Part shown: positions 45,441 to 52,982 of the stretch, piece by piece
Layout: every line of letters starts with the position of its first letter
Position numbering within the stretch: the stretch's first letter is position 1
DNA from: Methylophilus medardensis
GTDB taxonomy: Bacteria > Pseudomonadota > Gammaproteobacteria > Burkholderiales > Methylophilaceae
Reading direction: 5' to 3' (one strand)
NCBI RefSeq assembly: GCF_006363915.1
Contig: NZ_CP040946.1
DNA length: 64,000 nucleotides
Program-made: the position numbers and the translations under genes
The notes under the pieces: generated by a model
What the model was told of the DNA's origin: nothing
Database searches by the model: none
Seen by the model: the letters and a program-made list of their open reading frames with translations, nothing else

Positions 45441-45851
45441 ATGAAATTGTCCCGCGTGTGGTGGGGGTTAGCGCTGTTGTTGTTGGTATATGCAGGCTTT
45501 TGGTATTGGCAGTCATTGACTACCGTGGAGCCTGAGCGTGCTCAGAGTGTGGTTGCACAAACCATCAATCAATGTGATTTGATTGCCAGTAAAGCGGCGT
45601 CAGCGTTGCCAGAAGTGTTGCCGTTTCAAAAGCTAGAGAAAGCGGCCAGACAGGCGCGCGTTTTAGAGCGTTGTATGCAAGATCGGGGCTATCAGGAAAA
45701 TCCCGCATGGGTTGCTGAAGCCACCAAGCAGGCGCAAAAAATGGCGGGCGAACAAGCCATTTCAGAAGCCGAGGCCTATGAAACATTGCGTAGGCAGGGC
45801 ATGCTCGCGATGGCGCCAACGGCGATCAGTTATTGGCGTAAATCAAAGTAG
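45441..45851 (+). CDS. Membrane-anchored hypothetical protein, 136 residues
   Basis: I do not recognise a family. One N-terminal hydrophobic helix (about residues 8-24, very rich in Leu and Trp) is followed by a mostly helical, soluble part with two Cys (NQCDLIASK and LERCMQDRGY) that could pair in the periplasm. TTAGGAAA precedes the ATG. The gene is convergent with the DUF1993 gene, with four bases between stops. Confidence 0.65.
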   Translation: MKLSRVWWGLALLLLVYAGFWYWQSLTTVEPERAQSVVAQTINQCDLIASKAASALPEVLPFQKLEKAARQARVLERCMQDRGYQENPAWVAEATKQAQKMAGEQAISEAEAYETLRRQGMLAMAPTAISYWRKSK

Positions 45852-45855
45852 TGCT

Positions 45856-46359
45856 TTAGCGTTTTTGGCCCAGATAGTCGGTCTTGCCTAATGGTACGCC
45901 TAAGTGGCGTAGGATGTTGTAAGCCGTGGTGGTGTGAAAGTAGGCGTTCGGCATTACCCATTTTTCTAGATAATCCAAGCCGCTAAAGGTCAAATCCACT
46001 TTTCGAATCGTCAAAGTCACTTCTTTAGTCGCGGCACCTTCGAGCTGGTGCGGTGCAATCTGCGCTAAAAAATCAATTGTTTTATCGATTCTGGCGTACA
46101 GCATGTCAAAACTGGTTTCATCATCGGCATACGCTGGCATTTCTAAGCCAGCCAGTCTTGCGCCAGCCCCTTTACTCATGTCACTGACCAGTTGCACTTG
46201 TTTGGTGAGTGAATACATATCGACAAACAGGCGACTAGTTAACAAAACCTCAGGCGCCACCTTTTTTTGCGCAGCGTATGCTTCGCCTTGTTGCAATATA
46301 TGTTTCAGGTTTTGCAGGTTGCGGATTAACGGCGCAATACTCACATCATATAACTGCAT
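45856..46359 (-). CDS. DUF1993 protein (DinB-like fold)
   Basis: The 167-residue protein matches DUF1993: it starts LYDVSIAPLIRNLQNLKHILQQGEAYA, contains LLTSRLFVDMYSLTKQVQLVSDMSKG, and ends with YFHTTTAYNILRHLGVPLGKTDYLG. The family is a four-helix, DinB-related fold of unknown function. It lies 12 bases after comM on the same strand and is probably co-transcribed. Confidence 0.88.
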   Translation of the reverse strand: MQLYDVSIAPLIRNLQNLKHILQQGEAYAAQKKVAPEVLLTSRLFVDMYSLTKQVQLVSDMSKGAGARLAGLEMPAYADDETSFDMLYARIDKTIDFLAQIAPHQLEGAATKEVTLTIRKVDLTFSGLDYLEKWVMPNAYFHTTTAYNILRHLGVPLGKTDYLGQKR

Positions 46360-46371
46360 GGCACAAGCCTT

Positions 46372-47871
46372 TCAATAATCGTGTCGTCGATATTGTAACG
46401 CTTCTGCGATGTGTGTCTCACTGATCTCCGGCACATCCGCCAAATCGGCAATTGTTCTGGCGACTTTGAGGATACGATGATAGCTACGCGCCGACAGTGA
46501 AAACTTGTGCATCGCAGTTTGCAGCAGTTGGCTGGCTTGTTCGCCAAGTTGACACGTGGTCGTAATTTCCAAAGGCCCCAGCATGGCATTCGGCTTATGT
46601 TGCCGCTCCAGTTGCCGTTCTCTCGCGCTTTGCACGCGTGCGCGCATGTCTGCGCTGCTTTCGCTGGGTTGTTGCTGGCTTAATTCTTCGGGCTTCAGGG
46701 CCGGCACCTCAATATTCATATCGATGCGATCAAGTAGCGGACCAGACAATTTATGCTTATATCTAAGAATTTGTTCAGGCGTGCAACGGCAGCGCTGATT
46801 GTAGTGGCCATAATAGCCACAGGGGCAAGGGTTCATCGCGGCGATCAATTGAAACTGTGCCGGAAAAGTGGCTTGCCTGGCTGCGCGCGAAATCGTAATA
46901 CTGCCGTTTTCGAGTGGCTCGCGTAGCACCTCCAATACTTTGCGGTCAAACTCAGGTAATTCGTCCAAAAACAACACGCCGTGGTGAGCCAAGCTGATTT
47001 CACCGGGCCGCGGCACGCTGCCGCCACCCACCAGCGCAACTGCTGAGGCGGTATGATGTGGCGCGCGAAAGGGGCGTTTCTTCCACTGGCTTGCTGGAAA
47101 TTGCCCAGTAAGAGACAGAATCGCAGCGCTCTCGAGGGCCTCTTGCGTAGTCATCGCGGGTAGGATACTGACAAAGCGTTGTGCCAGCATGCTCTTGCCC
47201 GTGCCTGGTGGCCCGCTCATGAGCAAGCTGTGTTGCCCCGCAGCAGCGATTTCAAGTGCGCGTTTGGCACGACGCTGGCCGCTGACCTCTTGAAAGTCCG
47301 GCAGATTGACGTTTTCTGTTGGGATGACCAATGGATGATTGGTTAGGTGGGCCTTATCGGATAAGTGAGCGCATACCTCAAGCAAGCTGTTCGCAGCGTA
47401 AATCGTGCAGCCTTCCACCAAACTGGCTTCATATGCACTCTCTTGGGGCAGTATGGCTGCACGTGCGCGCGCAGGGTCTTGTAGGAGTTGATAAGTCATG
47501 GCCAATGCGCCACGAATTGGTCGCAATTCGCCGGTCAATGCCAGTTCCCCGGCGATCACATAATGGGCGAGCTTTTGTTTGGGAAGCTGGCCTGAGGCCG
47601 CCAGAATGCCGAGTGCAATGGGGAGATCGTAACGGCCGCCTTCTTTGGGTAAATCTGCTGGCGCTAGGTTGACCGTGATGCGGCGAGCCGGAAATTCGAA
47701 CTGTGCGGTTTGTATCGCCGCCCGCACCCGGTCCTTGCTTTCTTTGACCTCGGTTTCAGGCAAGCCGACGATGGTAAAACTCGGCAAGCCGTTTGCCAAA
47801 TGCACTTCAACCACCACCTCGGGGGCGTCCATCCCACTCAATGCACGGCTATACAAGACCGCCAAGCTCAT
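46372..47871 (-). CDS. comM: ComM/YifB AAA+ ATPase (Mg-chelatase-like)
   Basis: The 499-residue protein has an N-terminal Lon-protease-like domain (LPSFTIVGLPETEVKESKDRVRAAI), Walker A GPPGTGKSML at about 215, Walker B LFLDELPEF and the C-terminal Mg-chelatase-type domain. ComM is a helicase that drives branch migration in natural transformation. Together with the type IV pilus genes in this window it suggests, but does not prove, competence. Confidence 0.95.
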   Translation of the reverse strand: MSLAVLYSRALSGMDAPEVVVEVHLANGLPSFTIVGLPETEVKESKDRVRAAIQTAQFEFPARRITVNLAPADLPKEGGRYDLPIALGILAASGQLPKQKLAHYVIAGELALTGELRPIRGALAMTYQLLQDPARARAAILPQESAYEASLVEGCTIYAANSLLEVCAHLSDKAHLTNHPLVIPTENVNLPDFQEVSGQRRAKRALEIAAAGQHSLLMSGPPGTGKSMLAQRFVSILPAMTTQEALESAAILSLTGQFPASQWKKRPFRAPHHTASAVALVGGGSVPRPGEISLAHHGVLFLDELPEFDRKVLEVLREPLENGSITISRAARQATFPAQFQLIAAMNPCPCGYYGHYNQRCRCTPEQILRYKHKLSGPLLDRIDMNIEVPALKPEELSQQQPSESSADMRARVQSARERQLERQHKPNAMLGPLEITTTCQLGEQASQLLQTAMHKFSLSARSYHRILKVARTIADLADVPEISETHIAEALQYRRHDY

Positions 47872-47919
47872 TACGCACCCCTAGGTTTCGGAATGCTAGC
47901 AATTGTAAAGTAAAATTAA

Positions 47920-48165
47920 CTACTTAGATGCCTGTGTTTGTTCTAGCTGGCTGATTTTTTCTTCAAGCGCTTTCAATTGTTGCTGTGTACGTGCCAGTAA
48001 TGCGGATTGAATATCAAATTCTTCACGGGAAACAAGTTCCATTTTGGTGAGCGCGCCCTGAAATAGTGCATGCAAATTGTTTTCTAGCTCTGAAATGGGG
48101 CTTGAATCGACTAGCTGTTTGATTTTTATGGATAATTCTTTGATTTTTTCATTGGTAAATAGCAT
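47920..48165 (-). CDS. ubiK: Ubiquinone biosynthesis accessory factor UbiK (BMFP)
   Basis: The 81-residue protein is nearly all helical, with a C-terminal coiled coil (ARTQQQLKALEEKISQLE) and the BMFP core MELVSREEFDIQSALLART. UbiK supports the aerobic Ubi complex. AAAGGAG before the ATG at 48165 fixes the start. It lies 48 bases before comM, a common betaproteobacterial pairing next to glnK. Confidence 0.9.
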   Translation of the reverse strand: MLFTNEKIKELSIKIKQLVDSSPISELENNLHALFQGALTKMELVSREEFDIQSALLARTQQQLKALEEKISQLEQTQASK

Positions 48166-48247
48166 GGTAATAACTCCTTTGAAGTTCATTTTAGCATGTA
48201 TCGTAGGGTGAAAAATACAATTACTACAATACACTCAGGGGATGATT

Positions 48248-48289
48248 TGTTTTAAAACATGAATTTAAACTGTTATTTTGATAAATAAC
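48248..48289. promoter_or_regulatory. Two palindromes upstream of the porin-glnK-amtB promoter
   Basis: TGTTTTAAAACA (48248-48259) is a perfect 12-bp palindrome and GTTATTT-TGAT-AAATAAC (48272-48289) a perfect 18-bp inverted repeat. They lie about 108 and 81 bases before the predicted transcription start, where an enhancer-binding protein or IHF would act. Neither matches the NtrC consensus; the second could be AT-rich bend DNA. Confidence 0.4.
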
Positions 48290-48334
48290 TTAATGTTTTT
48301 TTCATAAATATATGATTTTATTTATTTATATATA

Positions 48335-48351
48335 TTGGCACGTGCTTTGCT
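48335..48351 (+). promoter_or_regulatory. Consensus sigma-54 promoter of porin-glnK-amtB
   Basis: TTGGCACGTGCTTTGCT matches every defined position of the sigma-54 consensus TTGGCACGNNNNTTGCW. The predicted start is about 48362, leaving a 63-base leader before the porin ATG. The downstream glnK and amtB genes are classical NtrC/sigma-54 targets, so nitrogen limitation should switch this promoter on. Confidence 0.93.
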
Positions 48352-48424
48352 TTGTGGACACTGTTGTTTCATACTCGTTTACAACAAATTCAATTCAAAG
48401 ATTCCACAGAGAGAGGACTCATAA

Positions 48425-49366
48425 ATGCGTCAATCTATTTTGCTTACAGCAGTGTTAAGTACATTATCATTTGCTCAAGTTTCATATGCAGCAGAAGAAG
48501 CCAAAGAAGAAGCTTCTGACTGGACAGCGACCGCTAACATCGCGGTTGTATCTGATTACTACTTCCGCGGTATTTCTCAGTCATGGCACAAACCTACTGC
48601 GCAAGGCGGTATGGATATTACCCATTCAAGCGGCTTTTACGCAGGTGTATGGGGTTCAGGTGTGTCACCTAACACCTACCCTGATGCTAACACCGAAATC
48701 GACGTGTATGCTGGCTACAACGGTACTATTCCAGTTGTAGAGAAACTTGGCTACACCGTCGGTGTGTATGGATATATGTATCCGGGCGGTTCTTGGAAAA
48801 AATACCGGGCGTCTAATGCTGCAAACCCTAATGATGTATTAACACCACGCGGTGGTCGCTGGGATACCTATGAATTGAACGCAGGTATTTCTTATGACTG
48901 GATCAGTGCCAAAGTGTCATACACTTTGACTGACTGGTTCGGTGCGGATAAAACTACCGGTTGGGATGGCAGCACTAAGGGCTCCACTTACTTTGAGTTG
49001 AACGCGGCTTATCCTTTGCCATGGTGGGACTTGACATTGATTGGCCACGTGGGTCGATTGAATGTCGCGGGTAAATTAGATAAATCATTTACACCTGATG
49101 GCGTAAATTTCCCAAGTACATCAATTTCAGGTGCAACTGATCCAGACTACACAGACTGGAAAATCGGCCTGAGCAAAGCATTCAAAATTGGTAAAACTGA
49201 AGGTTGGAACGCCGGTGTATACTGGGTTGAGTCCGATAACTCACGCTACTGGGGTGAGTCTGGCTACGGCGGCACAAGCTTTAACGGTAAAGGCACCAGC
49301 ACTACTGCACAAAGCAAAAACCTGAATGAAGGTCGTTTGATTTTGACGGTTGGCCGTACATTCTAA
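48425..49366 (+). CDS. TorF-family outer membrane porin (gcw_chp)
   Basis: The 313-residue protein has a signal peptide ending SYAAEE and the family opening TATANIAVVSDYYFRGISQS, then alternating beta strands and a C-terminal aromatic-ended strand (LILTVGRTF), the outer membrane sorting signal. TorF/gcw_chp porins often lie beside glnK-amtB in betaproteobacteria, which suggests uptake of a nitrogen compound; the substrate is not known. It is the first gene behind the sigma-54 promoter. AGAGAGGACT precedes the ATG. Confidence 0.9.
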   Translation: MRQSILLTAVLSTLSFAQVSYAAEEAKEEASDWTATANIAVVSDYYFRGISQSWHKPTAQGGMDITHSSGFYAGVWGSGVSPNTYPDANTEIDVYAGYNGTIPVVEKLGYTVGVYGYMYPGGSWKKYRASNAANPNDVLTPRGGRWDTYELNAGISYDWISAKVSYTLTDWFGADKTTGWDGSTKGSTYFELNAAYPLPWWDLTLIGHVGRLNVAGKLDKSFTPDGVNFPSTSISGATDPDYTDWKIGLSKAFKIGKTEGWNAGVYWVESDNSRYWGESGYGGTSFNGKGTSTTAQSKNLNEGRLILTVGRTF

Positions 49367-49381
49367 TAAAGCAAGTTTAGA

Positions 49382-49406
49382 TCTGGCGAGCATCGTGCTC
49401 GCCAGA
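49382..49406 (+). repeat. Hairpin between porin and glnK
   Basis: An 11-bp perfect stem (49382-49392 with 49396-49406) with a TCG loop lies 15 bases after the porin stop. No T run follows, so it is not a standard terminator. It may protect the porin part of the transcript from decay or reduce read-through to glnK-amtB. Confidence 0.75.
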
Positions 49407-49426
49407 GTTAACAACGGGAGAAGCAA

Positions 49427-49765
49427 ATGAAATTTGTATCCGCAATAATCAAGCCATTTAAGCTTGATGAAGTGCGTGAGGCTTTGTCCAACATTGGCGT
49501 ACAAGGCATCACAGTCACTGAGGTCAAAGGGTTTGGCCGTCAAAAAGGTCACACCGAGTTATATCGTGGTGCAGAATACGTAGTAGATTTTTTGCCTAAA
49601 GTGAAGCTCGAAGTCGCCATCAAGGACGACATGCTTGATCAGGTCGTGGATGCGATCGAAAAAGCAGCAGCAACTGGCAAGATCGGTGATGGCAAAGTAT
49701 TTGTCTTCGATTTGGAACAAGTTTATCGTATACGTACCGGTGAAACCGGTCCGGATGCGCTATAA
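49427..49765 (+). CDS. glnK: Nitrogen regulatory PII protein GlnK
   Basis: The 112-residue PII protein has the T-loop RQKGHTELYRGAEYVVDFLPK with Tyr51 for uridylylation, and the B-loop IEKAAATGKIGDGKVFVFD. GlnK blocks AmtB when nitrogen is high and signals to NtrB. It lies 15 bases before amtB. GGGAGAAG is its ribosome binding site. Confidence 0.97.
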   Translation: MKFVSAIIKPFKLDEVREALSNIGVQGITVTEVKGFGRQKGHTELYRGAEYVVDFLPKVKLEVAIKDDMLDQVVDAIEKAAATGKIGDGKVFVFDLEQVYRIRTGETGPDAL

Positions 49766-49780
49766 GAAAGGGCTTCAGCT

Positions 49781-51178
49781 ATGAAGAAAATTCTTTCGAT
49801 GTTATCACTGGTTGCGTTGATTGGTTTTGCAGCAACCCCAGTGAGTTATGCTGAAGAAACTGTGACTGAAACAGTCACAGTAGAAGAGACAGTGACTCAA
49901 GATGCAGCGCCAGCGGCCGAAGCGCCTGCTGCAGAAGCCGCACCGGCAGCAGCTGCGGCTGCACCGACCTTGGATGTGGGCAACACTGCATTCATGATTG
50001 TGGCCACTGTGTTGGTTATTTTAATGACGATTCCGGGGTTGGCCTTGTTCTACGGCGGCTTGGTACGCCAGAAAAACATGCTATCTGTGTTAATGCAGAT
50101 TTTCGTGGTGTTTTCAATGATTTCAGTCCTGTGGGCGGCATATGGCTACAGTCTGGCGTTTAGTGAAGGCAATATGATCATCGGTGGCTTAAGCAAGGCA
50201 TTCTTGTCTGGCATTACGGTTGACAGCTTGTCCGGCACCATCCCTGAGTATGTCTTTTTGACTTTCCAGATGATTTTTGCTGCGCTGACACCAGGTTTGA
50301 TTGTTGGTGGTTTTGCTGAGCGTATGAAGTTTTCAGCGGTCTTGCTGTTTACGGCTTTGTGGGTGACGTTTGCTTACATCCCAATCGCACACATGGTGTG
50401 GGGCGGTGGTTACTTGGCTTCACTGGGTGCTAAAGACTTTGCGGGCGGTACAGTGGTACACATCAACGCGGGTGTAGCGGCCTTGATCGGTGCCATGATG
50501 TTGGGCAAACGTCTTGGTTACGGTAAAGAAGCAATGCCTCCGCACAGCTTGGTGATGACCATGATCGGTGCTTCATTGTTGTGGGTGGGTTGGTTCGGCT
50601 TTAACGTCGGTAGTGAGTTGGCGGCAGATGCAGTCGCGGGTATGGTGTTGATCAACACACAACTGGCAACAGCGGCTGCAGTCATTGGCTGGATCTTTGC
50701 TGAGTGGCTGTTCAGAGGCAAACCAAGCATGTTGGGTGCTGCTTCTGGTGCGGTAGCTGGTTTGGTTGCAATTACCCCTGCGTGTGGTTTCATCGGCCCA
50801 ATGGGTTCTATCATCCTTGGTTTCACCGCCAGCTTTGTCAGCCTGTGGGGCGTGACCAAGTTGAAAGGTGCGCTGGGTTATGATGATTCCCTAGACGTAT
50901 TCGGTGTGCACGGTTTGGCTGGTATCTGGGGCGCAGTTGGCACCGGTGTACTGATGGCGCCAGGCTTGGGCGGTGTTGGTTATGCCGAAGGTGTCACCAT
51001 GGGTGGTCAAGTATCCACTCAGATCATTGCAGTGGTCGTCACACTGATCTGGACAGGTATCGTGAGTGTGATTCTTTACAAAGTGGTGGATGCCGTTGTC
51101 GGTCTGCGCGTGAGTGAAGAATACGAGCGCGAAGGTTTGGACACCACAGAACATGGCGAGCGTGCTTATAGCTTGTAA
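49781..51178 (+). CDS. amtB: Ammonium transporter AmtB
   Basis: The 465-residue protein has a signal peptide (cut after SYA, residue 24) and an extra periplasmic segment (about 25-66) rich in Val/Thr/Glu, then Ala/Pro/Glu, before the first core helix at residue 68. The twin-His pore is seen in GGTVVHINAGVAAL and DVFGVHGLAGIWG. The C-terminal tail (REGLDTTEHGERAYSL) is the GlnK-binding region. The extension is longer than in E. coli AmtB, where only a signal peptide precedes helix 1. Confidence 0.96.
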   Translation: MKKILSMLSLVALIGFAATPVSYAEETVTETVTVEETVTQDAAPAAEAPAAEAAPAAAAAAPTLDVGNTAFMIVATVLVILMTIPGLALFYGGLVRQKNMLSVLMQIFVVFSMISVLWAAYGYSLAFSEGNMIIGGLSKAFLSGITVDSLSGTIPEYVFLTFQMIFAALTPGLIVGGFAERMKFSAVLLFTALWVTFAYIPIAHMVWGGGYLASLGAKDFAGGTVVHINAGVAALIGAMMLGKRLGYGKEAMPPHSLVMTMIGASLLWVGWFGFNVGSELAADAVAGMVLINTQLATAAAVIGWIFAEWLFRGKPSMLGAASGAVAGLVAITPACGFIGPMGSIILGFTASFVSLWGVTKLKGALGYDDSLDVFGVHGLAGIWGAVGTGVLMAPGLGGVGYAEGVTMGGQVSTQIIAVVVTLIWTGIVSVILYKVVDAVVGLRVSEEYEREGLDTTEHGERAYSL

Positions 51179-51206
51179 TCTGTGTCTGTAGTTTGATTGT
51201 AAAAAA

Positions 51207-51232
51207 ACGGCTCTTAATGAGCCGTTTTTTTT
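51207..51232 (+). terminator. Intrinsic terminator after amtB
   Basis: ACGGCTC (51207-51213) and GAGCCGT (51219-51225) pair around TTAAT and are followed by eight T; A7 on the left side would let it act in reverse too. Confidence 0.92.
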
Positions 51233-51305
51233 GAGCACTGATCGCTGGAACTTATATAATGCTTGGATATCCATGTTGTGGGCCTGAATTAAAATAATAT
51301 TGACT

Positions 51306-52982
51306 ATGGCAAATCTATTTCCCTCGCAACTCACCCCGGTCCAACGGGTATTAAAACTAGCTAGTTTTGAAAAACAGGACATCCTGCTACTCATTTATCT
51401 CACCCTGGCTTATGGCGTATTAGGCATTGCGACCCCCGTGGCGGTGCAAACAATGGTCAATATCGTAACCATGGGGGGCGTCTTGCAGCCACTGTATGTG
51501 GTCGGTTTCGTGTTGTTTTGTTTGTTAGGATTATCTGGCGCCATATATGCGATCGAAAGTTATTTAGTCGAACTCATTCAAAGGCGCATATTTGTGCGGC
51601 ATAGTTTGCAGATTGCACAAAACACCCAACAAATTCATATTTCTGTTTACGATGAACACAATCCAGTCGAGTTGGTGAATCGCTATTTTGATATTCAGAC
51701 CGTACAAAAGTCAGTAGCGACCCTGTTAACCGTTGGCTTGACGGCCTTGTTACAGGGCTTAATTGGTAGTGTGATCTTGTTGTTTTACAGTTTGTATTTC
51801 GGTTTTCTAGTCATCATCATGTTGATCGTGTTGTGGGCGATTATTAGTTTTCTGGGTAAACAGGCCGAAGCTAGTGCGCTCAAGGAATCTAAAGCGAAAT
51901 ATGACATGGCTGCTTGGTTGGAGAGTATTGCGCGTAATCGCTGGTTGTCTAAATTTTACGGCGCAAAACAACGCACCACAGAAAACACCGAGATATTGGC
52001 GCAAAACTATCTGAATGCGCGCGTGATGCATTTTAAAGTGCTAATGACACAACTGATTGGTGCGGTGGGCATGTACGCCCTAATTGGCACTGCAATGTTG
52101 GTGCTGGGTGGCACCTTGGTGATTAAAGGTCAGATTAATCTTGGCCAATTTGTGGCGGCAGAACTCATTATTTTTGGCGTGCTGTCGGCCTTTGTTCGCT
52201 TTGTCACCAAGCTAGAATATTTTTACGATTTGCTCGCGGCGGTAGATAAAATCGGTGTGTTAGAAGCCATGCCCGTCGAAACTACGACGGATTCCCCAGC
52301 CAGTCTCGAGGGCTACCATCCTTTGAAAGTCGTGGGTTTGGGCTTTAGTCACCACGCACAGTCAGCCCTCATTAAAGAAGTCAGTTTTGAGTTGTCAAAG
52401 GGGCAGAGCTTAGCCGTGGTCGGTGGGTTGGGAAGTGGTAAAAGCACCTTGCTTGAGCTTTTAACTGGCTTGAGGCAACCCGAACAAGGCTATGTCAGCT
52501 ATCGCGGCATTGATCTGCGCCAAGTCGATATTGACCATTTGCGTGACCATATCGGTGTCGCCAATAAAGTCGAATGGCAACACGGCTCTATCATTGACAA
52601 TTTGCGACTAACCAGAGCGGACATCCCCATGGATGCCGTGGTCGATGTGCTGCAAAGCCTTGGTTTATGGGAAGACATTAGCCATTTGCCCAAAGGTCTA
52701 GACACGATATTGACCGATTATGGTGCGCCGATGACCTACACCCAGCTGCAATGCCTGATGCTGGCCAGAGCGATCATCGGCCAGCCGGATTTGCTGATCA
52801 TTGATGGTCTATTGGATGGTTTAGGCCAGCAAGAGTTGGATCAGGTGCTCACCTTGCTCAAGCGCCATCAGCAAGATTGGATGCTGATCGTCACCACTCG
52901 CTTTCAACATATCGCACAGCAGTTTCAACAAGTGTTGACCTTGGATAAACAGCGTCACCAATCAGGAGACCATCATGCATGA
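51306..52982 (+). CDS. ABC exporter subunit with degenerate ATPase domain (type I secretion-like)
   Basis: The 558-residue protein has an exporter-type membrane domain of six helices (residues about 20-310) fused to a nucleotide-binding domain. Walker A is intact (GGLGSGKST, about 372-380), but the other motifs are not: the Q-loop reads IGVANKVEW without Gln, the LSGGQ signature is replaced by MTYTQ (about 475), Walker B IID is followed by Gly instead of the catalytic Glu (about 498), the D-loop is DGLG, and the switch His in VTHR is Thr (VTTR, about 527). ATP may be bound but canonical hydrolysis looks impossible. It is followed by HlyD and TolC genes. No C39 peptidase domain is present. Confidence 0.88.
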   Translation: MANLFPSQLTPVQRVLKLASFEKQDILLLIYLTLAYGVLGIATPVAVQTMVNIVTMGGVLQPLYVVGFVLFCLLGLSGAIYAIESYLVELIQRRIFVRHSLQIAQNTQQIHISVYDEHNPVELVNRYFDIQTVQKSVATLLTVGLTALLQGLIGSVILLFYSLYFGFLVIIMLIVLWAIISFLGKQAEASALKESKAKYDMAAWLESIARNRWLSKFYGAKQRTTENTEILAQNYLNARVMHFKVLMTQLIGAVGMYALIGTAMLVLGGTLVIKGQINLGQFVAAELIIFGVLSAFVRFVTKLEYFYDLLAAVDKIGVLEAMPVETTTDSPASLEGYHPLKVVGLGFSHHAQSALIKEVSFELSKGQSLAVVGGLGSGKSTLLELLTGLRQPEQGYVSYRGIDLRQVDIDHLRDHIGVANKVEWQHGSIIDNLRLTRADIPMDAVVDVLQSLGLWEDISHLPKGLDTILTDYGAPMTYTQLQCLMLARAIIGQPDLLIIDGLLDGLGQQELDQVLTLLKRHQQDWMLIVTTRFQHIAQQFQQVLTLDKQRHQSGDHHA

